This document shows positions 22,931 through 30,762 of a stretch of DNA of 34,824 nucleotides, in pieces (position 1 is the first letter of the stretch; every line of letters starts with the position of its first letter). The notes under the pieces were generated by a model, which saw only the letters and a list, made by a program, of their open reading frames with translations, did no database searches and was not told the origin of the DNA. Source of the stretch: JBAZOY01 sp041648505 (GTDB lineage Bacteria; Desulfobacterota; Syntrophia; Syntrophales; CG2-30-49-12); NCBI GenBank assembly GCA_041648505.1, contig JBAZOY010000022.1, forward strand, positions 1 through 34,824, read 5' to 3'. Made by a program: the position numbers and the translations under genes.

Positions 22931-25336
22931 TTATCGTCCAACCAATTCTTTCATTAAACGTACCGCTTCCACAGCATCTTTCGCATAGACGGCCCCGAGA
23001 GAGTCGGCATAGGACCTTGTCATGACGGCACCTCCCACTATAAACTTACATGCGAGCCCTTCTTTCTTTGCGAGATCAATAACGTCTATCATGTTTACCA
23101 TGGTCGTCGTCATCAGCGCCGAAAGACCGATCACATTCACATGGTTTCGTTTTGCGGCTTCGATAATAGCCTCTGCCGGTAAGTCCTTGCCCAAATCAAT
23201 AACCTCATATCCATGATTTTTCAATAACAGGGCAACAATATTTTTGCCGATGTCATGGATATCCCCCTTGACTGTGGCTAAGAGAACGGTACTTTTTCCA
23301 TCATGACCCTTTTTGTTAATATTGAGCTTCGGTTCAAGGTATCCGAGGGCATCTTTCATCGCCTCGGCACTGGCGATCAACTGGGGCAAAAAATACTTTT
23401 TCTCATCAAATAAACCTCCCACATGGACAATCGCCGGGATCATAAGATCATTCACAAGTTTAGTGGCATCCATACCGGAAATTAAAGCGTCCTCAACCAG
23501 ACTAATAATATCTTCACGGTTTCCTTCGAGCACAGCCTGATATACCTTTTGTGCCGGTGAGACAGCCTCCGTCGGTGTATTCATGCCGTCGGCATCGCAA
23601 CGGGGGGATAAATAAGCAATATAGGATGCGGCATCCTGATCTTTCCCCATGAAAAGATCGCCTGCCATCTTTACCTGCATAATCTCTTCACTTGCAGGAT
23701 TGGCAATTGCCACCGTCAGACCGGAAGCCTGTCCCATGGCAAGAAGAGTCGCATCCATACTTTTCCGGCCAGGCATGCCGAAGGACACATTGGAAAGACC
23801 TAGGAGTGTCCTGCATTTGAATTGATTTGTACACCAGGCGATGGTCTTTATGGATTCTAATGCTGCCTGGGGATTCGAGGCCACAGTCATTACCAGCCCG
23901 TCAACGATTATGTCATCTTTGGTAAACCCAAAGCCTTTCGCTGCCTGAAAGACTCTCTTAATGATGGGCTTCCGCCTCTCGGCCGTTTCCGGCACTTCGC
24001 CGTCTGCCAGAGGCATCAGAATAAACATGGCGCCATACTTTGCCGCCACAGGGAGGAGCTTAGCGATTTTCTCCCGCTCTCCAGAAACAGAATTAACCAG
24101 AGCACGACCGGGGTAAAGACGGAGGGCCGTCTCTATTGTTTCGACTCTAGATGAATCAATTACCAGAGGAAGAGCGGTAGTTGTTGACAGCAGGCAGAGA
24201 ACATCCCTGATGGTTTTGATCTCATCAATGCCGGGGACACCAACATTCACATCTAAAAGATCGGCTCCATTTTCTTCCTGCTCTTTTGCCAGTCGCCGGA
24301 CCAAGGACATTCTACCCTCTAACAACTCCTGTTGCAGGATCTTTTTCCCCGTGGGATTTAAACGTTCACCTATAATCAAAAGGGGGGCATCTTTGTCCAA
24401 CACTTTGGAATTAAAGGCCGAGCTTACTGCGCTGAGAGATTTTCGTGCAGGGGCGAGGGGTTGCTCATTGTTTATGCCCTCTTTCAATGCTGCAATATGA
24501 TCCGGCGTCGTACCGCAGCACCCTCCGAGCATGTTGACACCAGCAGCCACAAGTTTTGTACCGTAAGTAGCAAATTCACTGGCATTCATATCGAAAACTG
24601 TATTGCTGCCAACAAGCCGTGGGATACCGGCATTCGGTTTTGCCGCCAAGGGAACCGTAGCGTAAGGTTTCATGGCAGCAATAAGTCCCACCATCATGTC
24701 CGGACCCGTAGAGCAATTACATCCGACGGCATCTGCGCCAAGGCTCTGCAACGTGATTAAAGCCGTAACAGGATCTGTACCGTTAAGGGTACGGCCATTT
24801 TTTTCATACGTCATGGTCACAACGGTAAAATAACTACTCACCTCTTTAACGGCCAGCAGAGCGGCACGTGCCTCCTGAATATCCATCATGGTTTCGACGA
24901 CAAACAGATCAACGCCACCCTCAAGAAGTCCCAGAATCTGCTCTTTAAATGTATCTACTGCTGCTTCGAACGGAAGATCGCCAAAAGGCTCTATGAAATG
25001 TCCTGTAGGGCCAATATCACCTGCTATGAGGGTGTCCTTAACGGCGGCATCTCTGGCAAGAAGCGCCAGTTCTCTGTTGATCTCCCTGACATTCGTGTTA
25101 TGGTAGTGACCAAGTTTGAATCGATTCGCCCCGAAAGTGCAAGTGTATAATATATCAGAACCAGCCCGCTGGTAAGACGCATGGATATTCCCGATCATAT
25201 CAGGGTTTTCAAGACACCATATTTCAGGACATACACCTGAAGGCATACCCCTCTTATGTAGTAAAGTACCGGTAGCACCATCCAGGATTAATACCTTCTC
25301 TTTTAACGCTCTTTTTATCTTATTTTTCTTATTCAA
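22931..25336 (-). CDS. metH: Cobalamin-dependent methionine synthase, short form without reactivation domain
   Basis: This 801-residue protein has three of the four MetH modules. The homocysteine-binding barrel (about 1-290) has zinc-ligand cysteines C208, C273 and C274 in GCNCSTG and GGCCGTT. The pterin-binding barrel (about 315-580) includes LIIGERLNPTGKK and DVNVGVPG. The B12 cap and Rossmann domains end the protein, with the cobalt-ligand motif DIHDIG (H694). The C-terminal AdoMet reactivation domain of E. coli MetH (about 1227 residues) is absent and the frame ends cleanly. It overlaps the acyl-CoA synthetase gene by 4 nt and is followed at once by pyrE. It may alternatively methylate with another donor, but the domain set is standard. 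Confidence 0.94.
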   Translation of the reverse strand: MNKKNKIKRALKEKVLILDGATGTLLHKRGMPSGVCPEIWCLENPDMIGNIHASYQRAGSDILYTCTFGANRFKLGHYHNTNVREINRELALLARDAAVKDTLIAGDIGPTGHFIEPFGDLPFEAAVDTFKEQILGLLEGGVDLFVVETMMDIQEARAALLAVKEVSSYFTVVTMTYEKNGRTLNGTDPVTALITLQSLGADAVGCNCSTGPDMMVGLIAAMKPYATVPLAAKPNAGIPRLVGSNTVFDMNASEFATYGTKLVAAGVNMLGGCCGTTPDHIAALKEGINNEQPLAPARKSLSAVSSAFNSKVLDKDAPLLIIGERLNPTGKKILQQELLEGRMSLVRRLAKEQEENGADLLDVNVGVPGIDEIKTIRDVLCLLSTTTALPLVIDSSRVETIETALRLYPGRALVNSVSGEREKIAKLLPVAAKYGAMFILMPLADGEVPETAERRKPIIKRVFQAAKGFGFTKDDIIVDGLVMTVASNPQAALESIKTIAWCTNQFKCRTLLGLSNVSFGMPGRKSMDATLLAMGQASGLTVAIANPASEEIMQVKMAGDLFMGKDQDAASYIAYLSPRCDADGMNTPTEAVSPAQKVYQAVLEGNREDIISLVEDALISGMDATKLVNDLMIPAIVHVGGLFDEKKYFLPQLIASAEAMKDALGYLEPKLNINKKGHDGKSTVLLATVKGDIHDIGKNIVALLLKNHGYEVIDLGKDLPAEAIIEAAKRNHVNVIGLSALMTTTMVNMIDVIDLAKKEGLACKFIVGGAVMTRSYADSLGAVYAKDAVEAVRLMKELVGR

Positions 25337-26010
25337 TGATCACCATCCAGAACTACCAGAGCATCCACGGCAATTGGCCTGCTGCCGGCTATTATAACGG
25401 GATTGATATCAATCTCCTGTATACGCTCACAATCTAATCCTATCTGGCCCAACTTGATCAGCATATCGCAGAGATTCTCTTTATCTGCTGCTTCCAGACC
25501 ACGAATGGGATCCAGAATGCGGTACCCTTTAATATCTCCCATCATCTCCAGAGCATCTCTTCTCTTTAGGGGGGCTACCCGAAAGGAAACATCATTGAGG
25601 ATCTCGGCAAAGATTCCCCCCAGCCCAAACATAACACAGGGCCCGAACTGAATATCCCTGGTCATCCCCGCAACCAACCCCCTCTCTCCTTTTATCATTT
25701 CCTGAACCAGGACCCCATCCAGGAGTACCTTAGCGTTATTCATTATCCTTTGATAAGCCTCCATCAGGGTATTTTCATTAGAAAGATTAAGCTCTATCAG
25801 CTTTAACTCCGTTTTATGGGTTGCCTCAGGAGAACAACCCTTTAATACTACAGGGAACCCTATCTCCTTTGCTGTTCGGACAGCTTCCCCCTCAGAATTT
25901 ACCAGCTTTTCACGAGTAATGTGAATGCCATAACTGGCCAACAACTTTTTAGATTGATATTCAGAAAGTGTTTTCCGTCCCTTTTGAAACAGATGAGATA
26001 GTTGATTCAT
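25333..26010 (-). CDS. ADP-forming acyl-CoA synthetase beta subunit (ATP-grasp)
   Basis: This 225-residue ATP-grasp protein matches the beta subunit or domain of ADP-forming acetate-CoA ligases, which make ATP from an acyl-CoA, or run in reverse. Visible segments are SEYQSKKLLASYGI, FPVVLKGCSPEATHKTE with the phosphohistidine-region motif, GLVAGMTRDIQFGPCVMFGL and EIDINPVI. The alpha (CoA-binding) subunit is not adjacent, so it must be encoded elsewhere if this is a working enzyme. The start at ATG 26010 has no clear ribosome site, and the stop overlaps the metH start. The acyl substrate is unknown. Confidence 0.85.
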   Translation of the reverse strand: MNQLSHLFQKGRKTLSEYQSKKLLASYGIHITREKLVNSEGEAVRTAKEIGFPVVLKGCSPEATHKTELKLIELNLSNENTLMEAYQRIMNNAKVLLDGVLVQEMIKGERGLVAGMTRDIQFGPCVMFGLGGIFAEILNDVSFRVAPLKRRDALEMMGDIKGYRILDPIRGLEAADKENLCDMLIKLGQIGLDCERIQEIDINPVIIAGSRPIAVDALVVLDGDH

Positions 26011-26025
26011 GGTACACTATAGTTA

Positions 26026-26487
26026 TTAATAAATACCTGCTTCACAGCCGGCTGCGATAGTCTTGCCCAGTTCCTCACCTCTGGCTAATATCTCCTCGGT
26101 AATCTCCCTTCTCGCCACTACAGGTTCGAAGACCTTTCTGAACTGATATCCTCTGAAAATCCGTTCAATGCTGTTTAATGCCCCAATTCCATCATTTCCG
26201 GCACTAATAAAAATTACATAAGGCTTCCTGAATATCTCCCTTTTTCCCCGTACCTCGTTGTAAGTCCGGTCAAAGAAATCTTTGATCATGCCAGCCATAT
26301 AGCCAAAGTATTCCGGAGAGCCGATGGCCAAACCATCGCAATCAAGGAGATCTTGCAGTGTTGTTTCTGCCGATCTTTTAATTATAACTTCCACATCAAC
26401 AACAGACCCCGCCCCTTTCGCTACGCTCTCGGCCATTCTCTTGGTATGCCCCGTTTGCGAATGGTAAACAACCAGAGTATCTTGCAC
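26026..26487 (-). CDS. Flavodoxin-family protein
   Basis: This 153-residue FMN-binding protein starts with LVVYHSQTGHTKRMAESVAKG, whose SQTGHTK loop (10-16) binds the FMN phosphate. Later segments are GLAIGSPEYFGYMAGMIKDF (substrate/FMN face) and PYVIFISAGNDG. It resembles small NAD(P)H oxidoreductase-like flavodoxins. The open frame extends to 26607, but that part runs through a long palindrome. GTG 26487, with AGAGGA upstream, gives a normal N terminus. It is the first gene of the operon with the acyl-CoA synthetase subunit, metH and pyrE, so it may supply electrons to keep MetH active. That is inference. Confidence 0.85.
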   Translation of the reverse strand: MQDTLVVYHSQTGHTKRMAESVAKGAGSVVDVEVIIKRSAETTLQDLLDCDGLAIGSPEYFGYMAGMIKDFFDRTYNEVRGKREIFRKPYVIFISAGNDGIGALNSIERIFRGYQFRKVFEPVVARREITEEILARGEELGKTIAAGCEAGIY

Positions 26488-26519
26488 ATAACAAATTCCT
26501 CTTCTCAAAAGCCTCCCCG

Positions 26520-26545
26520 TTTGCTTCTGTGTACACAGAAGCAAA
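26520..26545. promoter_or_regulatory. Perfect 26-bp palindrome upstream of the flavodoxin gene
   Basis: The half-site TTTGCTTCTGTGT is followed directly by its exact complement, 13 bp per arm without a mismatch. It lies 33 bp before the GTG start and about 100 nt after the predicted transcription start. No U-tract follows on either strand, so it is not a terminator. The symmetry suggests an operator for a dimeric repressor, possibly of TetR type, or a very stable leader hairpin. Confidence 0.65.
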
Positions 26546-26653
26546 ATATAAATATATAGTAGCCTAGCGATGGTAGTTTTAAAACTCACTCCAGAAGCTC
26601 TATGCATTCAATGTTCAGAAATATGTTGGCTTTCAGTCATTTTATCTATTCAA

Positions 26654-26682
26654 TATATATAATGTAATTTCCCCCTTGTCAA
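26654..26682 (-). promoter_or_regulatory. Candidate promoter of the flavodoxin-metH-pyrE operon
   Basis: On the minus strand TTGACA (26682-26677) is followed after 17 bp by TATATA (26659-26654). The -35 is perfect and the -10 matches 4 of 6. The leader would be about 160 nt. Confidence 0.55.
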
Positions 26683-26807
26683 CTGACAGCAAGGCAAAGA
26701 TTAAAAGCACATAAGATAACTACTTTAAAGTTTCATTGTTGTAGTTATATAGGTGTAAATATGAATATTTCATTAATGTCTCACTTAAGCAATATTTCAA
26801 AAATTGC

Positions 26808-26836
26808 TTGACATGATAGAAATCTTAGTATATGAT
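26808..26836 (+). promoter_or_regulatory. Promoter of the acyl-CoA mutase operon
   Basis: TTGACA (26808-26813), a 17-bp spacer and TATGAT (26831-26836) form a near-consensus sigma70 promoter. The stretch just before and across the -35 (26794-26816) is nearly the same as before the rho promoter. Confidence 0.8.
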
Positions 26837-26919
26837 AAAACGTTCAATACAAGAGGGTTTAACAAAGAGTAGGACAGTAACTTTTGACAATACTTCTTGT
26901 CACCGGAGGAGGAAAAGAG

Positions 26920-28611
26920 ATGTCTGAAGTGGAAAGTAAAGAAGACTTATTGATAGTTCAAAGCTGGATGGAAAAGCCCAGAGTTTTGGAGACCAAGTGT
27001 GGTATCCCTGTGAAGGAATACTATACACCTGACGACGTAAATGGGGCAAATTATGATGCAGAAATCGGAAACCCGGGCGAATTTCCTTACACCAGGGGTA
27101 TCCATCCCAACATGTATCGTGGGAAGATATGGACAAGGCGCGTTTTCTGCGGTGTGGGAACCCCTGAGTATACTAATAAAAAGCTGAAGTATCAGCTTTC
27201 GCATGGTCAGTCCGGCATTATTATCACACCGGATATTCCGACCAACCACGGTGGCGTAGATCCTGATCATCCTATAGCCAGAGGTTTTGCTGCCATTCAG
27301 GGCGCCCCGATCCACTGCATTCAAGACACGGATCAAACATTTGCCGATATCGACCTCGGGCACGTAAGTGTTGCCTTTCAATGGAATAATATGTCGGCAC
27401 TGGTTACGCAAGCCTGCTTTATAGCCAGCGCACAGAAAAGAGGATATGATGTAGCTAAACTTAGAGGCTCAATCATAAACGAGCCGCTCCATAGCTATTT
27501 CAGTAATATCTCGGCCCCTCAGGAAGATATCGATCTTCAGTTGAAAATATCTACGGATATTACAGAATACTGTACAAGGCATATGCCTCTCTGGCATCCA
27601 CAGGTGCTGAATGGATATGACATGAGCCAAACCGGAATAGTGGCTCATCAGGAACTGGCATTTACCCTGGCATTGGCCAGGGCATACATAGGAGAGGCTT
27701 TAAAGAGAGACTTGGATATTGATTCTTTTGCTAACAGAATAATGCTGGTTTTCACATCTGACATGGACTTTTTCGAGCAGGTCGCCAAATTCAGAGCGGC
27801 GCGCAGGATTTGGGCCAAGATGATGCGGGATGAGTTTAGCGCAAAGGATAAAAAAACATGGAGAGCCTTTATCACAACTCATACTGACGGATCTTCCCTA
27901 ACAGCACAGCAACCGGTAAATAACATAGTCAGGATTACGTTAGAAGTTCTGGCTGCCGCGCTTGGAGGCGTGCAATCGATGGATCCCTGCGGTTATGACG
28001 AAGGTCACTGCATACCGTCTTTTGAGTCAGCGCTTACCAGTTTAAATATCCAAAACATTGTCGCCTATGAAACCGGTATCGTCAATACTGCCGACCCACT
28101 TGGTGGCTCTTACTATCTCGAGCATCTTACCAACGAGATAGAAAAGAAAGCCAGAGAATACCTCCAGGAGATAGAAGATCATGGCGGCATAGTAAACGGC
28201 ATAAAAACCGGCTGGGTACGTCAGGAAGTTGAGAAGGCACAGCTACAGCGAGAAAAGGAGAAACGAGAGAAGAAGAGAATTGTAGTGGGTGTTAATGAAC
28301 TGGTAGTTCCGAAGGATGCGGAAGTATCCATTCCTATCACTAGGGATACATGGTTAGATACAAGAGCGGAGCAGGACCTTGTTGAAATATTCCGTAAATT
28401 TAAGGCATCCAGGGATACAGAAAAGGTTAAAGAAGGTTTGAAACTAGTGCGGCGGGATGCCCTCGAAGGCAAAAATTTGATGCCCTCCACCATAGAGGCA
28501 GTTAAGGCTAAGGCGACTATGAGTGAGACGTTAGGGGTAATCCGTCAGGCCTATGGGATGCCTTGGGACCCCTTTGGAATGGTTAACGCTCCCTCATGGT
28601 GGGAGATTTGA
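26920..28611 (+). CDS. Cobalamin-dependent acyl-CoA mutase, large subunit, atypical active site
   Basis: This 563-residue protein has the substrate-binding TIM-barrel of the methylmalonyl-CoA mutase family without the C-terminal B12 domain. Family landmarks are NMYRGKIWTRR, AKFRAARRIWAK, SLTAQQPVNNIVR and ADPLGGSYYLE. By eye-alignment to the Propionibacterium enzyme, the carboxylate ligands Tyr89 and Arg207 become F76 and about N196, and catalytic His244 of GYHMQEAG becomes D234 in GYDMSQTG. Methylmalonyl-CoA is therefore an unlikely substrate. A different branched or hydroxyacyl-CoA, or an alkyl-succinyl-CoA, is more plausible. ATG 26920 with GGAGGAGG is the start. The B12 subunit follows after 17 nt. 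Confidence 0.87.
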   Translation: MSEVESKEDLLIVQSWMEKPRVLETKCGIPVKEYYTPDDVNGANYDAEIGNPGEFPYTRGIHPNMYRGKIWTRRVFCGVGTPEYTNKKLKYQLSHGQSGIIITPDIPTNHGGVDPDHPIARGFAAIQGAPIHCIQDTDQTFADIDLGHVSVAFQWNNMSALVTQACFIASAQKRGYDVAKLRGSIINEPLHSYFSNISAPQEDIDLQLKISTDITEYCTRHMPLWHPQVLNGYDMSQTGIVAHQELAFTLALARAYIGEALKRDLDIDSFANRIMLVFTSDMDFFEQVAKFRAARRIWAKMMRDEFSAKDKKTWRAFITTHTDGSSLTAQQPVNNIVRITLEVLAAALGGVQSMDPCGYDEGHCIPSFESALTSLNIQNIVAYETGIVNTADPLGGSYYLEHLTNEIEKKAREYLQEIEDHGGIVNGIKTGWVRQEVEKAQLQREKEKREKKRIVVGVNELVVPKDAEVSIPITRDTWLDTRAEQDLVEIFRKFKASRDTEKVKEGLKLVRRDALEGKNLMPSTIEAVKAKATMSETLGVIRQAYGMPWDPFGMVNAPSWWEI

Positions 28612-28628
28612 ACAGAAGGAGGATAAAG

Positions 28629-29021
28629 ATGATAAAGATATTAGTCGCCAAGCCAGGTATGGACAGCCATGACAGGGGAGCAGTAGTTTTGTGCCATGCT
28701 TTTCGGGACGCCGGTATGGAGGCAATTTATACCGGCTTGTGGCAAACGCCTGAGATGATCGTCTCCGCAGCTATACAGGAAGATGTTGACGTTATCGCAG
28801 TAAGCATGATGGATGGGAACGTACTTGCCATATTTAGTGACATAATAGAGGGATTAAAGAAGAAGTGCGTCACCAACATTGCCGTTATGGGTGGTGGAAT
28901 CATACCGGAAAATATAAGGCCTAAGTTGAGCGAAATGGGAATCAGCGGCTTTTTTGGTCCAGGTACACCTATGGAAGATATAGTAAACCACATCAAAAGC
29001 AAAGTTAAAAAATCGTCTTGA
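28629..29021 (+). CDS. Cobalamin-binding small subunit of acyl-CoA mutase
   Basis: This 130-residue Rossmann-like B12 domain starts MIKILVAKPGMDSHDRG, with the DxHxxG motif at D12-H14-G17 that donates the lower cobalt ligand. VIAVSMMDG and VMGGGIIPE are the further B12-contact segments. Its length and separation from the large subunit match the two-gene organisation of isobutyryl-CoA and 2-hydroxyisobutyryl-CoA mutases. AGAAGGAGG precedes ATG 28629. It is terminated by the strong palindrome at 29051. No MeaB-type GTPase chaperone or epimerase is adjacent. Confidence 0.93.
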   Translation: MIKILVAKPGMDSHDRGAVVLCHAFRDAGMEAIYTGLWQTPEMIVSAAIQEDVDVIAVSMMDGNVLAIFSDIIEGLKKKCVTNIAVMGGGIIPENIRPKLSEMGISGFFGPGTPMEDIVNHIKSKVKKSS

Positions 29022-29050
29022 CATTGCCCTATTAAGCTAAAAATCCGTGC

Positions 29051-29090
29051 GGAAAGAGGGATAGATATATATCTATCCCTCTTTCTTTTC
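29051..29090 (+). terminator. Terminator of the acyl-CoA mutase operon
   Basis: A 34-nt perfect inverted repeat (29052-29085) with half-site GAAAGAGGGATAGATAT is followed by TTTTC. The stem is long and perfect, so it could stop transcription from both sides, but the U-tract favours the plus strand. Confidence 0.82.
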
Positions 29091-29174
29091 GACCTGTGGG
29101 TATATGCCTCCTTTTTGATAAGATTTTCTACTTATTTATCCTGTTTTCTCAAATAATCGGTGGTGTATATTTTC

Positions 29175-29203
29175 TTGACCCGTAAGGGAATTTCTCATAT
29201 ATT
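29175..29203 (+). promoter_or_regulatory. Promoter of selA-rluD
   Basis: TTGACC (29175-29180), 17 bp and TATATT (29198-29203) each match 5 of 6 consensus bases. The start is expected near 29210. Confidence 0.65.
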
Positions 29204-29346
29204 CACAATCATCTTTACTTTCCTCCACAAAGGATAAGGGGAGTTAAGATTGTTGATCCTGATACTTTGCCCTTTTATTACAGCAAACAACTTTCGTGAT
29301 CTTTTCCGACAAAAATGCCGCCTTAAAAGAAATAGAGGGAAATATT

Positions 29347-30762
29347 ATGGATGAACGGGAAAAAGCATTGTTGAGCGGCCTTCCCAAGATTGATGAGTTA
29401 ATGGCAATCTTGGAAAAAAAGAATATTTATACAAAGGCGCCGCGAGAGATTGTAAAAGCCACCTGCCGTTCGGTGGTAGCAGACTTGAGAGATACTATTC
29501 TTAGAAGAGGTTCTGACAAAAACAGCTTATACCTGCCTGTAGCAGAGCAAGTTGCAGATAAGGTCATTGGAGTCATTGAAGGCCTTCATCAATATCGCCT
29601 CCGCAGGGTTGTGAATGCAACGGGGACCATCCTGCATACGAACCTGGGTAGAGCCCCCCTGTGCAGGGAAGCCCTTGAAAGGATACAAGAGGTCGGCGGA
29701 GGATATTCAAACCTCGAATTTGACTTGGCCAGGGGACAAAGAGGCCTCCGATATGATCATGTCCAGAGTATATTATGTGCCCTGTCAGGGGCGGAAGATG
29801 CCTTGGTCGTCAATAACAATGCTGCTGCTGTCCTACTGGTCCTCAATACATTAGCCGAGGGGAAAGAGGCTATTGTCTCAAGGGGGGAACTTATTGAAAT
29901 CGGAGGTGAATTTCGGATACCGGAGGTAATGGCCAAAAGCGGAGCATCCATCAAGGAAGTTGGCTCAACCAACCGAACCCGGATTACCGATTATGAAAAT
30001 GCCGTGGGCGAAAATACCGGACTTATTCTTAAGGTTCACACCAGTAATTTTAAGATTATGGGTTTTACCGAAGATACGGAACTTGTTTCACTGGCAGCAC
30101 TTGGCAAAAAACATGGTGTGCCGGTAATGAATGATCTGGGAAGCGGCTGCCTTCTTGAACTGGACCGTTATGGTCTCCCCAGGGAACCCACCGTTTCTGA
30201 TGTCATGAAGACGGGTGTGGACGTAGTAACCTTCAGTGGCGATAAACTGTTGGGTGGTCCCCAGGCAGGCATTATCCTCGGGAAAAAGAAATATCTCCAG
30301 ATGATTAAGAAAAACCCCCTCAACCGGGCAATACGGATTGATAAATTGACTCTGGCCGCTCTTGAGGCAACAATGATCAATTATTTACAACCGGAGAAGG
30401 CGGTTTGTAATCTCATGGTGCTGAAAGCCCTGACAGAACCACTGATAAACGTTGCAAAGAGGGCAAAGAAGCTTCTGGCAGTGCTGAAAAGAGCACATCT
30501 GGAAGGGCTAATTTTATCCCTTAAGAAAGGATTCTCTATGGCTGGAGGAGGATCTCTCCCCACCTGCGAGATCCCTACAATGCTCCTTGTCATTCAACCG
30601 GCACGTACGTCGGCCAGTTCCATAGAGGAACGTCTTAGGTGTCTTGATATCCCTATTATAGTAAGGATTGCCGAAGAACAAATTCTTTTTGATCTTAGGA
30701 CAGTGGAGGAGAAAGAATTTGCCTTCATTAGAGATGGATTGAAAAGCATCGTCTCCACATGA
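29347..30762 (+). CDS. selA: L-seryl-tRNA(Sec) selenium transferase
   Basis: SelA converts Ser-tRNA(Sec) to selenocysteinyl-tRNA with selenophosphate, using PLP. The 471-residue protein is of normal length. It shows VVNATGTILHTNLGRAPL near residue 90, GSTNRTRITDYENAV near 206, HTSNFKIMGF near 231, and the PLP lysine K300 in TFSGDKLLGGPQAG. An upstream GTG at 29296 has no ribosome site, while ATG 29347 has GAGGG, so the latter is used. It overlaps rluD by 4 nt. selB, selD and the tRNA-Sec gene are not in this window, and I found no recognisable selenoprotein here. Confidence 0.96.
   Translation: MDEREKALLSGLPKIDELMAILEKKNIYTKAPREIVKATCRSVVADLRDTILRRGSDKNSLYLPVAEQVADKVIGVIEGLHQYRLRRVVNATGTILHTNLGRAPLCREALERIQEVGGGYSNLEFDLARGQRGLRYDHVQSILCALSGAEDALVVNNNAAAVLLVLNTLAEGKEAIVSRGELIEIGGEFRIPEVMAKSGASIKEVGSTNRTRITDYENAVGENTGLILKVHTSNFKIMGFTEDTELVSLAALGKKHGVPVMNDLGSGCLLELDRYGLPREPTVSDVMKTGVDVVTFSGDKLLGGPQAGIILGKKKYLQMIKKNPLNRAIRIDKLTLAALEATMINYLQPEKAVCNLMVLKALTEPLINVAKRAKKLLAVLKRAHLEGLILSLKKGFSMAGGGSLPTCEIPTMLLVIQPARTSASSIEERLRCLDIPIIVRIAEEQILFDLRTVEEKEFAFIRDGLKSIVST

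Larger units (their letters stand above)
26488..26919. other. Divergent regulatory region between the flavodoxin-metH operon and the acyl-CoA mutase operon
   Basis: These 432 bp hold no gene. They contain the 26-bp palindrome (26520-26545), a minus promoter (26654-26682), a plus promoter (26808-26836) and a further small palindrome TGTCA-AC-TGACA overlapping the minus -35. No cobalamin riboswitch box (GCCACTG) was found, although both operons encode B12 enzymes. Confidence 0.7.
29022..29346. other. Intergenic region between the mutase operon and selA
   Basis: These 325 bp contain the mutase terminator (29051-29090), the selA promoter (29175-29203) and a selA leader of about 135 nt. In the leader CAATC near 29206 and GATTG near 29249 can pair, with further pairing inside, so a hairpin is likely. 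No gene was seen. Confidence 0.6.

Noticed and set aside
26488..26919. Cobalamin riboswitch before metH or the B12-dependent mutase
   Set aside because: No B12 box or matching fold was seen on either strand.
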